Shown: piece by piece, positions 20,432 to 30,096 of the stretch | How the letters are laid out: each line of letters begins with the position of its first letter | How positions within the stretch are numbered: the stretch's first letter is position 1 | Assembly (NCBI RefSeq): GCF_020524345.1 | Contig: NZ_JAIVLH010000001.1 | Span: 124,001 to 188,000, forward strand | Reading direction: 5' to 3' | DNA length: 64,000 bases | From: Metabacillus niabensis | GTDB taxonomy: Bacteria > Bacillota > Bacilli > Bacillales > Bacillaceae | The notes under the pieces: model-generated | Database searches by the model: none | Told to the model about the DNA's origin: nothing | The model's input: the letters and a program-made list of their open reading frames with translations, nothing else | Program-made: the position numbers and the translations under genes

Positions 20432-20698
20432 GTGAGTTCATTTGATAAAACAATGAAATTCAACTTTTCTGATGAAACGGTCGAAACGAATGTAAACGAA
20501 GTTCTTTATACTGTATACGATGCGTTACAGGAAAAAGGGTATAATCCTATAAACCAAATTGTAGGATATTTACTTTCTGGTGATCCTGCCTACATTCCAC
20601 GACATCGTGATGCCCGGAATTTAATTCGCAAGCTTGAGAGAGATGAATTAATTGAGGAGCTAGTTAAGTCTTACTTACAAAAAAACCGAGAGGCATAA
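20432..20698 (+). CDS. ireB: IreB family regulatory phosphoprotein (UPF0297)
   Basis: 88 residues from GTG at 20432 ([12 protein letters not shown]), seven bases after GAAAGAGGTG; an in-frame GTG at 20423 is too close to that site. In Enterococcus, IreB is the target of the PASTA kinase IreK and affects cell-wall stress and cephalosporin tolerance. The B. subtilis homologue is YrzL. The highly conserved [22 protein letters not shown] block is present. Always found between alaS and yqgF in Firmicutes; here 1 bp separates it from yqgF. Confidence 0.92.
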   Translation: MSSFDKTMKFNFSDETVETNVNEVLYTVYDALQEKGYNPINQIVGYLLSGDPAYIPRHRDARNLIRKLERDELIEELVKSYLQKNREA

Positions 20699-20699
20699 T

Positions 20700-21116
20700 A
20701 TGCGAATACTAGGATTAGATTTAGGCTCCAAAACACTTGGAGTCGCAGTGAGTGATGAACTGGGCTGGACTGCTCAGGGAATTGAAACGATTAAAATTAA
20801 TGAGGAAAGCCGAGACTATCAATTAGGAAGGCTTTCTGATATTATCGAACAGCACAGTGTAGAGAAAATTGTACTCGGTATGCCCAAAAATATGAATGGA
20901 ACCATAGGCCCAAGAGCTGAAGCAAGTCAAAGGTTTTCTGAAATATTGACAAAAAAGTTTAATCTTCCTGTAATTTTATGGGACGAACGCTTAACCACAA
21001 TGGCAGCCGAGAAAATGCTGATTTCTGCTGATGTTAGCCGAAAAAAAAGAAAGCAAGTCATTGATAAGATGGCAGCAGTGATGATCTTGCAGGGCTATTT
21101 AGATAGTCTAAACTAG
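20700..21116 (+). CDS. yqgF: Putative Holliday junction resolvase / pre-16S rRNA nuclease
   Basis: A 138-residue RNase H-fold nuclease. The first acidic residue is in [16 protein letters not shown] (D6), with later conserved acidic positions in DERLTT (D100) and near the C-terminus ([14 protein letters not shown]). E. coli YqgF processes the 5' end of 16S rRNA, and the family is also annotated as RuvX resolvase; the B. subtilis name is YrrK. Part of the ireB-yqgF-yrzB transcription unit. Confidence 0.92.
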   Translation: MRILGLDLGSKTLGVAVSDELGWTAQGIETIKINEESRDYQLGRLSDIIEQHSVEKIVLGMPKNMNGTIGPRAEASQRFSEILTKKFNLPVILWDERLTTMAAEKMLISADVSRKKRKQVIDKMAAVMILQGYLDSLN

Positions 21117-21145
21117 AAATCCAAAACAAATTTTGAGGTGAAAAC

Positions 21146-21430
21146 ATGGATCACGGAGAAAAACAAATTACAGTTATCGATGAAAATGGAAATGAACAAC
21201 TATGTGAAGTATTGTTCACTTTTGAATCTGAAGAATTCAAAAAATCATATGTACTTTATTACCCGGTTGGAGCAGATGAAGATGATAATGAAGAAATTGA
21301 AATTCATGCTTCAAGCTTTAATCCACACGCAAATGGTGAAGATGGAGAATTAGAGCCGGTTGAAACAGATGAAGAGTGGGATTTAATTGAAGAAATGTTA
21401 AACACATTTCTTGACGAAGAGGAAGAATAA
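21146..21430 (+). CDS. yrzB: DUF1292 / UPF0473 acidic protein (YrzB)
   Basis: A very acidic 94-residue protein. The N-terminal half ([30 protein letters not shown]) is the conserved DUF1292 fold, and the C-terminus is almost all Glu/Asp. Function unknown, but it consistently follows yqgF. ATG after TGAGGTG. Ends at a terminator. Confidence 0.9.
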   Translation: MDHGEKQITVIDENGNEQLCEVLFTFESEEFKKSYVLYYPVGADEDDNEEIEIHASSFNPHANGEDGELEPVETDEEWDLIEEMLNTFLDEEEE

Positions 21431-21435
21431 GAACG

Positions 21436-21475
21436 AAAAGGTGCAAGGGAGACCATCTCCTTTGCACCTTTTTTC
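21436..21475 (+). terminator. Terminator after yrzB
   Basis: AAAAGGTGCAAGGGAG pairs with CTCCTTTGCACCTTTT, then TT-rich sequence. Confidence 0.92.
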
Positions 21476-21576
21476 CTTTCCGTCTCAAAGTAAGTGTGAT
21501 TGCCATAAATCATGTAATTTATTGCCGAATCGTCCAGAACATTGTAGTATAATAATGGGGTGAAAGGGGGATATAC

Positions 21577-22701
21577 ATGTCTGAAGATCCGAAAAAGGAT
21601 ACATTCCGTAAAAACCTAATGCAAAAACAAAGTGAGGCAAAGGTAGTTAGAAGAATTGTATTAACCGTTTTTATTATTCTGATTATTGCTTTTTCAGGAA
21701 TAATCGGAGGCGGTTATCTATATATAAAATCTTCTCTAGAACCAGTAGATCCTAATGATCAGACAGCAATAGATGTCACAATACCAATTGGTTCATCTGT
21801 ATCAACTATCTCAAGAATTCTGGAAGAGCATGACATTATTAAGGATGACCGGGTATTTAAGTATTATATTAAGTTTAAAAATGAGTCAGGCTTCCAAGCT
21901 GGAAATTATAAATTAAACAAATCTATGACTTTTAAGGATATTATTACAAGTCTTAAAGAAGGAAAATTGCTAAGTGAAGCAGCCTTTCAGATTACAATCC
22001 CAGAAGGTAGACAATTAACCGAGATTGCGTCAATTATTGCAAATCATACTGATTTTGAGGAAACAGAGATTCTTGCAACACTGACAGATAAAGAATTCAT
22101 TAACTCGATGAAAGCAAAATACCCTGATCTTTTAACAGATGATATTTATGGAGAAAATGTGAAATATGCTCTCGAGGGCTATTTGTTTCCGGCTACTTAT
22201 CCATATTACAAAGAAAAACCAACCATTGAAGAAGTGATAGAACCAATGGTGAAAAAAACCAGTGAGGTTGTAGCAAAGTACATTCCAAAACTTCAGGAAC
22301 AAAAAATGAGTGTCCATGAATTTGTTACAATGGCTTCACTTATTGAGGAAGAAGCGACAGAAAAAGCAGATCGTGAAAAGATCTCAAGTGTGTTTTATAA
22401 CCGAATCGACGTAAACATGCCTTTACAAACAGATCCAACCGTTTTATATGCGTTGGGGGAACATAAAGATCGAGTATTATATGAAGATCTTGAAGTGAAT
22501 TCTCCGTATAATACGTATCAAAATAAGGGACTTCCACCAGGGCCGATTGCTAATGCAGGTGAAGTTTCATTTGTGGCAGCTCTAACTCCTGAAGATACCG
22601 ATTTCCTATATTTCCTTGCAACAGGTGAGGGAGAAGTTATCTTTACAAAAACACTCGAAGAACATAATAAAGCTAAAAGTAAATATATTACAAACAACTA
22701 A
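21577..22701 (+). CDS. mltG: Endolytic peptidoglycan transglycosylase MltG (YceG-like)
   Basis: 374 residues: a basic cytoplasmic N-terminus (1-25), one membrane anchor (about 26-51, IVLTVFIILIIAFSGIIGGG), then the extracytoplasmic YceG domain. The catalytic glutamate is in the conserved TMASLIEEEA segment (near 250), and LQTDPTVLYALG plus SPYNTYQNKGLPPGPIANAG are family signatures. The enzyme cuts nascent glycan strands and is thought to set strand length in coordination with elongation PBPs. ATG after AAAGGGGG. B. subtilis name: yrrL. Confidence 0.95.
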   Translation: MSEDPKKDTFRKNLMQKQSEAKVVRRIVLTVFIILIIAFSGIIGGGYLYIKSSLEPVDPNDQTAIDVTIPIGSSVSTISRILEEHDIIKDDRVFKYYIKFKNESGFQAGNYKLNKSMTFKDIITSLKEGKLLSEAAFQITIPEGRQLTEIASIIANHTDFEETEILATLTDKEFINSMKAKYPDLLTDDIYGENVKYALEGYLFPATYPYYKEKPTIEEVIEPMVKKTSEVVAKYIPKLQEQKMSVHEFVTMASLIEEEATEKADREKISSVFYNRIDVNMPLQTDPTVLYALGEHKDRVLYEDLEVNSPYNTYQNKGLPPGPIANAGEVSFVAALTPEDTDFLYFLATGEGEVIFTKTLEEHNKAKSKYITNN

Positions 22702-22717
22702 ATGTCGTTTTTAGAGG

Positions 22718-22762
22718 TAAAGAAAGGGAACGCCTTTATTCTGTTCGCATTCCCTTTCTTGT
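22718..22762 (+). terminator. Terminator after mltG
   Basis: AAGAAAGGGAA pairs with TTCCCTTTCTT; a secondary G/C pair lies in the loop. Confidence 0.85.
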
Positions 22763-22817
22763 TGTGGTAAAATATATCGAGTTGTTAGTTGGACGACGAT
22801 TTTATATGTTATTTAAC

Positions 22818-22850
22818 AAGAGTTCTCTATGTATGAGGCTCTTCTTTTTA
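22818..22850 (+). terminator. Terminator-like hairpin upstream of trmR
   Basis: AAGAG..CTC pairs with GAG.CTCTT and is followed by CTTTTTA. It lies after the mltG terminator and 78 bp before trmR, so it may be a leader attenuator or a second terminator. Confidence 0.4.
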
Positions 22851-22927
22851 GTGTTTACCATTTGTGATGAATATAAGCAAAAGAAATTTAAGGTTTATGA
22901 TTGCAATACATGAACAGGAGGGCAATC

Positions 22928-23575
22928 ATGTTAGATCAAGATGTTATAACGTATGTAGAAAATTTAATACCGGAATCATCACCCTACGTTAAGCAAATGG
23001 AAGAGTTTGCGAAACTACATGAAGTGCCAATAATGGAGAAGGTTGGTATTGAGGTTTTACTTTTACTTTTATCCATGCAGCAACCAAAGAGAATTTTTGA
23101 AATTGGAACTGCGATTGGCTATTCAGCCATTAGGATGGCGACACATTTGCCCCAAACCCAAATTGTTACGGTTGAGCTCGATGAGGAACGGTATCACCAA
23201 GCCAACAAACATATCCATGAATTAGGTTTAGCAAACCGAATTAAAACCTTTTTAGGCGATGCTCTTTCTATTTCAGAAGATGTTAAACAATACGGACCAT
23301 TTGACGCATTATTTATAGATGCTACAAAAGCAAAATACAAAAAGTTTTTTGCATTATATGAACCAATGTTAGCTGAAGATGGCATTATCTATTCAGATAA
23401 CGTGCTATTTAAAGGAACTGTTGCTCGAGATCGTTCAGAACTTAAAACGAGAAGGCAGCGTACTCTCGTTCGAAAGCTGGATGAGTATAATCAAATGCTT
23501 ACAACTTTAGAAGGATATAATACAACGATTATACCTGTTGGCGATGGAATTGCAGTAACAAAGAAAATGAAATAA
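22928..23575 (+). CDS. trmR: tRNA 5-hydroxyuridine methyltransferase
   Basis: A 215-residue class I SAM-dependent O-methyltransferase of the catechol-OMT-like family. SAM motif I is IFEIGTAIGYSA (near 57-68), followed by VTVELDEERY and the metal-ligand DALFIDATKAKYKKFF region. I chose the ATG at 22928, seven bases after AGGAGGG; a TTG at 22901 is in frame without a binding site. B. subtilis YrrM (TrmR) methylates ho5U34 to mo5U34 in tRNA. The next two genes make the hydroxyuridine substrate, so the cluster is a complete wobble-uridine pathway. Confidence 0.93.
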   Translation: MLDQDVITYVENLIPESSPYVKQMEEFAKLHEVPIMEKVGIEVLLLLLSMQQPKRIFEIGTAIGYSAIRMATHLPQTQIVTVELDEERYHQANKHIHELGLANRIKTFLGDALSISEDVKQYGPFDALFIDATKAKYKKFFALYEPMLAEDGIIYSDNVLFKGTVARDRSELKTRRQRTLVRKLDEYNQMLTTLEGYNTTIIPVGDGIAVTKKMK

Positions 23576-23589
23576 AGAGGTGTGAAAAA

Positions 23590-24522
23590 ATGCAAAAACC
23601 AGAATTATTAGTTACACCTAAATCAGTAAACGATGTTCTTCCATTGATTGAAGCTGGTGCAGATGCGTTTATGATTGGTGAACAAAGATTTGGGCTACGC
23701 CTTGCAGGTGAATTCTCAAGAGACCAAGTGAAACAAGCAATAGAAATTGCTCATCACCATAATAAAAAAGTATATGTTGCCATGAATGCAATTTTCCATA
23801 ACGAAGCAATCGAAGATATAGAAAACTATTTAACCTTTTTAACAGAGGTAAATCCTGATGCAGTTGTATTTGGTGATCCGGCTGTTTTAATGGCAGCAAA
23901 AGAAGTGGCACCGGACTTAAACCTTCATTGGAACACTGAAACAACAGCAACAAACTGGTATACTTGCAATTATTGGGGCAGAAAAGGTGCAAAGCGTGCG
24001 ATACTTGCACGCGAATTAAGTATGGATTCGATTATTGAAACAAAAGAGCATGCAGATGTTGAAATTGAGGTGCAGGTACACGGGATGACATGCATGTTCC
24101 AATCCAAGCGCACACTTTTAGGTAATTATTTTGAGTATCAAGGTAAGGCATTAAAAGTGGAAAACCGTACAGATACCAAGGAAATGATGTTTTTATTTGA
24201 TCCTGAAAGGGATAACAAATATCCAATCTTTGAAGATGTGAATGGAACACATATTATGAGCCCAAATGATATGTGTATCATTGATGAGCTTGGAGACATG
24301 ATCGACGCAGAAATTGACTCTTTCAAGATTGATGGTGTATTACAAACGTCAGACTATATTATAGAAGTCACAAAAAAGTACAGAAAAGCAATAGATCTTT
24401 ATGTTGAGGACAAAACGAAATACGAAGAAGCAAAAGATGTCCTTTTAGAAGAAATTGAAAACATACAAGCGAAGAACCGCTCATTAGATACAGGCTTTTT
24501 CTTTAAAGAAACAGTTTATTAA
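23590..24522 (+). CDS. trhP1: U32-family tRNA hydroxylation protein P1
   Basis: 310 residues, peptidase U32 family by sequence (LVTPKSVNDVLPLIEAGADAFMIG, HWNTETTATNW, VHGMTCMFQSKRTLL). B. subtilis YrrN and YrrO (TrhP1 and TrhP2) are needed for prephenate-dependent hydroxylation of U34 in tRNA; protease activity is not established. This copy lacks the cysteine cluster seen in TrhP2 (only C at the MTCMF position is kept), so it may be a structural partner. 14 bp after trmR, co-directional. Confidence 0.9.
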   Translation: MQKPELLVTPKSVNDVLPLIEAGADAFMIGEQRFGLRLAGEFSRDQVKQAIEIAHHHNKKVYVAMNAIFHNEAIEDIENYLTFLTEVNPDAVVFGDPAVLMAAKEVAPDLNLHWNTETTATNWYTCNYWGRKGAKRAILARELSMDSIIETKEHADVEIEVQVHGMTCMFQSKRTLLGNYFEYQGKALKVENRTDTKEMMFLFDPERDNKYPIFEDVNGTHIMSPNDMCIIDELGDMIDAEIDSFKIDGVLQTSDYIIEVTKKYRKAIDLYVEDKTKYEEAKDVLLEEIENIQAKNRSLDTGFFFKETVY

Positions 24523-24558
24523 TTTGAATAGTTATAGTGCACAAAGGGAGTGAAAAAA

Positions 24559-25827
24559 GTGACGACAGTTATAGATAAAATATCTACAATCATCGATGGA
24601 AATCGTGTAATAACGAAGAAGCCCGAGTTATTAGCTCCAGCAGGTAATTTAGAAAAGTTAAAAATTGCCGTTCATTATGGTGCCGATGCTGTATTTATTG
24701 GAGGTCAGGAATATGGTCTTCGTTCAAATGCCGGTAATTTCTCTTTAGAGGAAATGGCAGAAGGTGTACAGTTTGCTAATAAATATGGAGCGAAAATCTA
24801 TGTTACAACAAATATTTTTGCACATAATGAAAACATGGACGGACTTGATGAATATTTAATAGGATTACAGAATGCAGGTGTAACAGGAATTATTGTTGCT
24901 GACCCGCTAATCATTGAAACATGCCGCCGTGTGGCACCGAAACTTGAAGTTCATTTAAGTACACAGCAATCTCTTTCAAACTGGAAAGCTGTCCAATTTT
25001 GGAAGGAAGAAGGATTAGAGCGTGTCGTTTTAGCTCGTGAAACGAGTGCTGAGGAAATAAAGGAAATGAAAGAAAAGGTTGATATTGAGATTGAAGCCTT
25101 TATTCATGGTGCAATGTGTATTGCTTATTCCGGACGCTGTACATTAAGTAACCATATGACTGCACGTGACTCAAACCGTGGCGGTTGCTGTCAGTCATGT
25201 CGTTGGGACTATGACTTGTTTAAGCTTGAAAACAATCAAGAAGTAGCTTTATTCAATAAAGATGATGCATCGTTTGCCATGAGTCCGATGGATTTAAATT
25301 TAATTGAATCTATTCCTAAAATGATTGAACTTGGGATTGACAGTTTAAAGATTGAAGGAAGAATGAAATCAATCCACTATATCGCTACAGTTGTGAGTGT
25401 CTATCGTAAAGTCATTGACGCTTATTGTGCTGATCCTGAAAACTTTAAGATAAACCCTGAATGGTTAAAAGAACTTAATAAATGTGCTAACCGAGAAACC
25501 GCTTCTGCCTTCTTTGAAGGAGTTCCCGGCTATAAACAACAAATGTTTGGCGAGCATAGTAAGAAAACCGAGTATGATTTTGCGGGACTTGTATTAGATT
25601 ATAACAAAGATACACAAATGGTTACCCTGCAGCAACGTAACCACTTTAAAATAGGTGAAACAGTCGAATTCTTTGGTCCGGAAATCGAGAACTTTACACA
25701 AACAGTTGAGAAGATTTGGGATGAAGATGGAAAAGAGCTAGATGCAGCTCGCCATCCACTACAAATTGTGACTTTTAAAGTAGATAAACCCGTCTTCGTA
25801 AACAACATGATGCGAAAGGGGTTCTAA
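24559..25827 (+). CDS. trhP2: U32-family tRNA hydroxylation protein P2
   Basis: 422 residues from GTG at 24559 ([11 protein letters not shown]), eight bases after AAAGGGAG; another GTG at 24550 overlaps that site. It has the U32 signature [20 protein letters not shown] near 195, followed by the cysteine-rich GGCCQSCRW, which are likely Fe-S ligands, and a C-terminal beta domain (about 340-422). It works with TrhP1 in ho5U34 synthesis on tRNA. It is 5 bp from udk, so the transcript probably runs trmR-trhP1-trhP2-udk. Confidence 0.93.
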   Translation: MTTVIDKISTIIDGNRVITKKPELLAPAGNLEKLKIAVHYGADAVFIGGQEYGLRSNAGNFSLEEMAEGVQFANKYGAKIYVTTNIFAHNENMDGLDEYLIGLQNAGVTGIIVADPLIIETCRRVAPKLEVHLSTQQSLSNWKAVQFWKEEGLERVVLARETSAEEIKEMKEKVDIEIEAFIHGAMCIAYSGRCTLSNHMTARDSNRGGCCQSCRWDYDLFKLENNQEVALFNKDDASFAMSPMDLNLIESIPKMIELGIDSLKIEGRMKSIHYIATVVSVYRKVIDAYCADPENFKINPEWLKELNKCANRETASAFFEGVPGYKQQMFGEHSKKTEYDFAGLVLDYNKDTQMVTLQQRNHFKIGETVEFFGPEIENFTQTVEKIWDEDGKELDAARHPLQIVTFKVDKPVFVNNMMRKGF

Positions 25828-25832
25828 ACAAA

Positions 25833-26468
25833 ATGGCGAAGAAGCCGGTTGTAATAGGGGTTGCTGGTGGTTCAGGCTCAGGAAAAACAAGCGTGACAAA
25901 GGCAATTTACGAGCATTTTAAAGGTCATTCAATCTTAATGCTGGAACAGGATTTTTATTATAAAGATCAAAGTCATCTGCCATTTGAGCAGAGATTAAAC
26001 ACAAATTATGATCATCCGCTTGCATTTGATAATGATTTATTAATTGAACATTTAAATGCATTAATGAATCATAATTCAATTGAAAAACCAGTTTATGATT
26101 ATACATTGCATACTAGATCTGAAGATGTTATTATCGTGGAACCAAAAGATGTTATAATTCTTGAAGGTATCCTCATTTTAGAGGACGAGCGCTTACGTGA
26201 ATTAATGGATATCAAACTATTTGTTGATACAGATGCTGATTTACGAATTATTCGTAGAATTCTTCGTGATATCAAAGAAAGAGGCCGTTCAATTGATTCG
26301 GTTATTGAGCAATACATTTCAGTTGTAAGGCCAATGCATAACCAATTTATCGAGCCGACAAAGAGATATGCTGATATCATTATCCCTGAAGGTGGGCAAA
26401 ATCACGTTGCAATTGATTTAATGGTAACAAAAATTCAAACAATTCTTGAACTAAATGCAATTTTGTAA
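25833..26468 (+). CDS. udk: Uridine kinase
   Basis: 211 residues, P-loop GGSGSGKTS at 10-18, with DFYYKDQ and NYDHPLAFD (substrate-binding), and lid arginines in [13 protein letters not shown]. It phosphorylates uridine and cytidine in pyrimidine salvage. Last of the trmR-trhP1-trhP2-udk group. Confidence 0.97.
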   Translation: MAKKPVVIGVAGGSGSGKTSVTKAIYEHFKGHSILMLEQDFYYKDQSHLPFEQRLNTNYDHPLAFDNDLLIEHLNALMNHNSIEKPVYDYTLHTRSEDVIIVEPKDVIILEGILILEDERLRELMDIKLFVDTDADLRIIRRILRDIKERGRSIDSVIEQYISVVRPMHNQFIEPTKRYADIIIPEGGQNHVAIDLMVTKIQTILELNAIL

Positions 26469-26562
26469 TAACATAGCATAGATAAAGTCTACTGTGATCA
26501 TATTATGTATAAGTAATAAAAATTATCTAGCTTTCTTTAAAAGTATCGTTTATATAAAATAG

Positions 26563-26590
26563 CGGGGGCACATTGTTGCCCTTACTTTTT
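26563..26590 (+). terminator. Weak terminator after udk
   Basis: GGGCA pairs with TGCCC around a small loop, then TTACTTTTT. The stem is short. The rest of the 272-bp gap before greA shows nothing I can name. Confidence 0.4.
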
Positions 26591-26740
26591 ACATACTGTG
26601 ATAAACGATAAAGGGTTAAAAAGCTTAAAAATTTTTTACTTAATCATGTAAATGTTTAGTTAATACATAAGCAAAAGGATAAAGAATAGCATGAATGACT
26701 CAGTACGACCGGGAAGTCTACTAGAAGGAGTGGAATAAAC

Positions 26741-27214
26741 ATGGCACAAGAAAAAGTTTTTCCAATGACTAGAGAAGGTAAAGAAAAGCTCGAACAGGAG
26801 CTTGAATATTTGAAAACGGTTAAACGTAAAGAAGTTGTAGAGAGAATAAAAATCGCGCGTAGCTTCGGAGATCTATCTGAGAACTCTGAGTATGATTCAG
26901 CGAAAGAAGAACAAGCATTTGTTGAAGGGCGTATTACAACCTTAGAAAATATGATCCGTAATGCAAAAATAATTGAGGGTGAAGCTGATACCAGTTCAGT
27001 ATCACTTGGGCGTACAGTTACTTTTACTGAGCTTCCAGATGGCGATGAAGAAACATACACAATTGTAGGAAGTGCAGAGGCAGATCCATTTGAAGGTAAA
27101 ATCTCGAATGATTCTCCAATTGCTAAAAGCTTACTTGGTAAAAAAGTAGGCGATGAAGTGACAGTTCAAACACCTGGTGGAGAAATGCTTGTGAAAATTG
27201 TGAATATTAGTTAA
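26741..27214 (+). CDS. greA: Transcription elongation factor GreA
   Basis: 157 residues, typical GreA. The N-terminal coiled coil (about 5-75) has the tip motif [16 protein letters not shown], whose acidic residues enter the RNA polymerase secondary channel and activate transcript cleavage. The C-terminal FKBP-like domain includes [24 protein letters not shown] lies before the ATG. Own transcription unit, ended by a strong hairpin. Confidence 0.98.
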   Translation: MAQEKVFPMTREGKEKLEQELEYLKTVKRKEVVERIKIARSFGDLSENSEYDSAKEEQAFVEGRITTLENMIRNAKIIEGEADTSSVSLGRTVTFTELPDGDEETYTIVGSAEADPFEGKISNDSPIAKSLLGKKVGDEVTVQTPGGEMLVKIVNIS

Positions 27215-27229
27215 TAAAATGTTTATATA

Positions 27230-27272
27230 AGAAACACCTCGTCAAAAATGATGACGAGGTGTTTCTTTTTTA
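27230..27272 (+). terminator. Terminator after greA
   Basis: GAAACACCTCGTCA and TGACGAGGTGTTTC form a perfect 14-bp stem followed by TTTTTT. Confidence 0.95.
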
Positions 27273-27324
27273 TTTCTATTTTCAGGAATAATAAGGGAAA
27301 GATCGGACCTCAATGGAGGAAATG

Positions 27325-29085
27325 ATGTTACAAAATAAGAGATTTATTTTCTTTGGTATTATGTATTTAGTCGTATTATCACTCTTTTTATATCGCTTAG
27401 CTGATATTCAATTAATAAATACAGAATCCTTTTCTAAAAAAGGTGTTAATCTTGTGCAGGAGAGTGTTAATCAAAGAACACAAGAAGTTATGATTGATGA
27501 TGGGCGGGGGCGCTTTGTTGATAGAAATGGAGATCCGCTTCAAAAACAGGCAGAACCCTCATTGGTTCTTTTTCCTTTTTTAAAGGAGACGAAGTGGCCC
27601 TCTGAAGATCTTTCAAAAATTGTTGGAATTCCCGTTGATAAATTACAAGAATTAGTTAGTGATACGAAAGAGCCGATAGTGTTATCAAGTAAAGATGGTG
27701 TTTCATTAACAGCAGCAGAACTTGAAAAAATTAATGATCTTGAAATTCCTGGCGTCTTCGGTATTTATCAGCAAACAAAGTTAGACGAGACAATAGGAGA
27801 ACATATCATTGGAATCGTTGGTGAAAATGCAGAGGCATTAAGAGTGAAGTACCCTGACCGTACAGATTTATCCTACAAAACAAAAATTGGTGTGACCGGG
27901 CTTGAAGAAGCATATGATGAATTTTTGTTACCAGATGCAGAAACAAAGCTGCTTTATCATGTAGATGGAGACGGCCATCCTTTATTTGGTATTAACGTCA
28001 AATATATTGCTGACTCAAATCCGTTTTATCCTGTAACTGTTGAAACAACAATTGATAAGGAAGTACAAACAATGGCTGAAGATGTGTTAGAACAACAAAA
28101 TATCGAGAAAGGGGGACTTGTTTTACTTGATATAGAAAATAATGAAGTATTAGCTATGGCTAGTAAACCAAGTTTAAATCGATCTGATTCAAAAACACTA
28201 TCAAATCAGATGCTTCAGCCTCTTTTTCCAGGATCTATTTTTAAAACTGTCATTTCTGCTGCAACAATCGAATATGGTTTAGATGATCCCACAAGACAGT
28301 TTAACTGCAGTTTAAACTTACATGGTGAAGCAGATGGGGGACAAGATGATGGACAACTTACCTTTGAAAGAAGCTTTGCGAAAAGCTGTAATTACACATT
28401 TACAACGTTAGCTAGAGAATTAATGGAGAAGGATCAACATGTTATTGAAGATACAGCAAGCAAAATGGGCATAATCAATCCGGTCGGATGGACTGGTGAA
28501 GTATTTCATTATGAAAACTTTAAGCAATTTCCTGATGAAAAAACAGGTAATATTTGGAGTGATGAAAAAGATAAAAATGTCCCTAGAGCGATTGATCAGA
28601 CCGCTATTGGGCAAAAAGATGTAAAAGTTACTCCGCTTTCTATTGCAAATATGATGGCAACTATTGCAAGAGGCGGACAGAAACAACAAGTGAAAATCGT
28701 AAAAAATATATTATATAAAAATGGAACCAAAATGTATTCATTTACGTCCAATTCTTTAGAAGGAGAAACCATATCTCCTACGACAGCTGCAAAGCTTCAA
28801 AAGCTGCTCAGATTGGTTGTGACAGATTCTGAGGGGACAGGTAGAAGGTTTCAAACATCTCCTATGGAGGTATCAGGTAAATCAGGGACTGCTCAAACAG
28901 GTAAATCAAATGAAGATGATCAAACGTTGTATAATAAGTGGTTTGCAGGTTATTTTCCATCAGATCAGCCAAAATATGCATTAGTAGTTGTGGAGATGGA
29001 TACAACCAGTGCTGAGGCTGGTACTAATGCCGCTTTTTATGATATTGTAAATGAAATGTCTAAAATTGACGAACGAAAAAACTAG
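27325..29085 (+). CDS. pbpI: Class B penicillin-binding protein (PBP4b)
   Basis: A 586-residue peptidoglycan transpeptidase. One N-terminal membrane segment (about 7-25) is followed by a dimerisation domain and the transpeptidase domain. Active-site motifs: SxxK as PGSIFK, SxN as KSCNYTF, and KSGT as SGKSGTAQ. The ATG at 27325 is preceded by GGAGG; two earlier in-frame ATGs lie in or before that site. Matches B. subtilis YrrR/PbpI by position (after greA, before yrrS) and length. Confidence 0.94.
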   Translation: MLQNKRFIFFGIMYLVVLSLFLYRLADIQLINTESFSKKGVNLVQESVNQRTQEVMIDDGRGRFVDRNGDPLQKQAEPSLVLFPFLKETKWPSEDLSKIVGIPVDKLQELVSDTKEPIVLSSKDGVSLTAAELEKINDLEIPGVFGIYQQTKLDETIGEHIIGIVGENAEALRVKYPDRTDLSYKTKIGVTGLEEAYDEFLLPDAETKLLYHVDGDGHPLFGINVKYIADSNPFYPVTVETTIDKEVQTMAEDVLEQQNIEKGGLVLLDIENNEVLAMASKPSLNRSDSKTLSNQMLQPLFPGSIFKTVISAATIEYGLDDPTRQFNCSLNLHGEADGGQDDGQLTFERSFAKSCNYTFTTLARELMEKDQHVIEDTASKMGIINPVGWTGEVFHYENFKQFPDEKTGNIWSDEKDKNVPRAIDQTAIGQKDVKVTPLSIANMMATIARGGQKQQVKIVKNILYKNGTKMYSFTSNSLEGETISPTTAAKLQKLLRLVVTDSEGTGRRFQTSPMEVSGKSGTAQTGKSNEDDQTLYNKWFAGYFPSDQPKYALVVVEMDTTSAEAGTNAAFYDIVNEMSKIDERKN

Positions 29086-29195
29086 TTTAGGAGTAGTAAT
29101 CTTTTCAATTAGGATTTATGATACGACTAGATAGAAAATCTCCAAAATGCTAGAATGAAGACTGAAGGTAAAGGGATAAAAAGGAGTGTAGGGCA

Positions 29196-29882
29196 TTGAG
29201 TAATAATCAATTTAGCACCTCTCGTTATGAAAAAAGAGATAAAAAAAGAAAAACGAATATTGTGTTAAACACATTAATAGGGATTGTGTTGGTTCTAATA
29301 TTTGTGATAGGGTCACAACTCATCCTCGGGGCAAATCAATCTGAAAAGACAGCTAAATATAATGAGCAGCCTGATATAAAACTTGCAAGTGATGAAGAAA
29401 GTAACAAAGAACCTGCAGCTGAAACCGAAGAAAATGAGGAAGCGGAAGTAGAGGATCCTGAAGCTTCTGAAGAGCAAGCGGAAGAAGGTTCAGAGGAAAC
29501 AGAGAACAATGATACCGCTGAGGAAGAAAGTGCAGAAGATCCTTTTGAGCAAGCAACGATTACAGAAGGAGAGCCTGGTTCAGGTGTTGCTGAAACAATT
29601 GAAAATCCTGCATGGGAGCCTGTAGGTACCTCACAATCTGAGCCTCATTCAGCAAATTATGATAAGAATTCACAGGATTGGAAAGAAATGACAAAAACGC
29701 TCAGTTATGCAACCGGAATTCCTGAAGCAGAAATGATTATTTGGCGCCTTGAAAACAATGGTAGTCCGAATGATGCTGTAGGTACGATCTCACCTAAAGA
29801 TCAATCTGCAAAATATAAAGTTTTTATTACCTGGGTTGAAAATAAAGGCTGGATGCCAACGAAGATTGAAAAACAAAGCTAA
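29196..29882 (+). CDS. yrrS: DUF1510 membrane-anchored acidic protein (YrrS-like)
   Basis: 228 residues from TTG at 29196 with AAGGAGTG upstream. A basic N-terminus and one membrane segment (about 25-45) precede a long Glu-rich linker (65-125) and the C-terminal DUF1510 domain (about 135-228, with DWKEMTKTLSYATGI and IIWRLENNG). Function unknown. It pairs with pbpI in B. subtilis and relatives, suggesting a cell-wall role at the membrane surface. Confidence 0.88.
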   Translation: MSNNQFSTSRYEKRDKKRKTNIVLNTLIGIVLVLIFVIGSQLILGANQSEKTAKYNEQPDIKLASDEESNKEPAAETEENEEAEVEDPEASEEQAEEGSEETENNDTAEEESAEDPFEQATITEGEPGSGVAETIENPAWEPVGTSQSEPHSANYDKNSQDWKEMTKTLSYATGIPEAEMIIWRLENNGSPNDAVGTISPKDQSAKYKVFITWVENKGWMPTKIEKQS

Positions 29883-29887
29883 ATGAA

Positions 29888-29930
29888 CTAGGAGCTTTTA
29901 CGGTTAATACGTAGAAGCTCCTTTTTTTAT
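29888..29930 (+). terminator. Terminator after yrrS
   Basis: AGGAGCTTTTACG pairs with CGTAGAAGCTCCT with one mismatch; TTTTTTT follows. Confidence 0.9.
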
Positions 29931-29964
29931 TTCTTAGAAAACTATAAAATTCTTTGTGCTGTGG

Positions 29965-30090
29965 ATAAGTCTCGGCATCCAGCCTCATCGCCTAGCCCCT
30001 CTATAGTCTAGCCAATTTAGATTTGAAGGCAAAGAACGCCTTCTAAATCTTCTTATTTGCCAAAGGCTGATCAAGGCGCTTGCGAATTGT
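29965..30090. repeat. Degenerate GC-richer palindromic intergenic repeat
   Basis: The stretch with CATCGCCTAGCCCCTC at the left and GGCTGATCAAGGCGCTTGCG at the right, plus an internal inverted repeat (AGATTTGAAGGC at 30019-30030 with GCCTTCTAAATCT at 30038-30050), resembles a repeat that I recall as common between genes of many Bacillaceae. It ends just before the yrzA stop codon. Only one copy is in this window. Confidence 0.55.
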
Positions 30091-30096
30091 TCTAAA

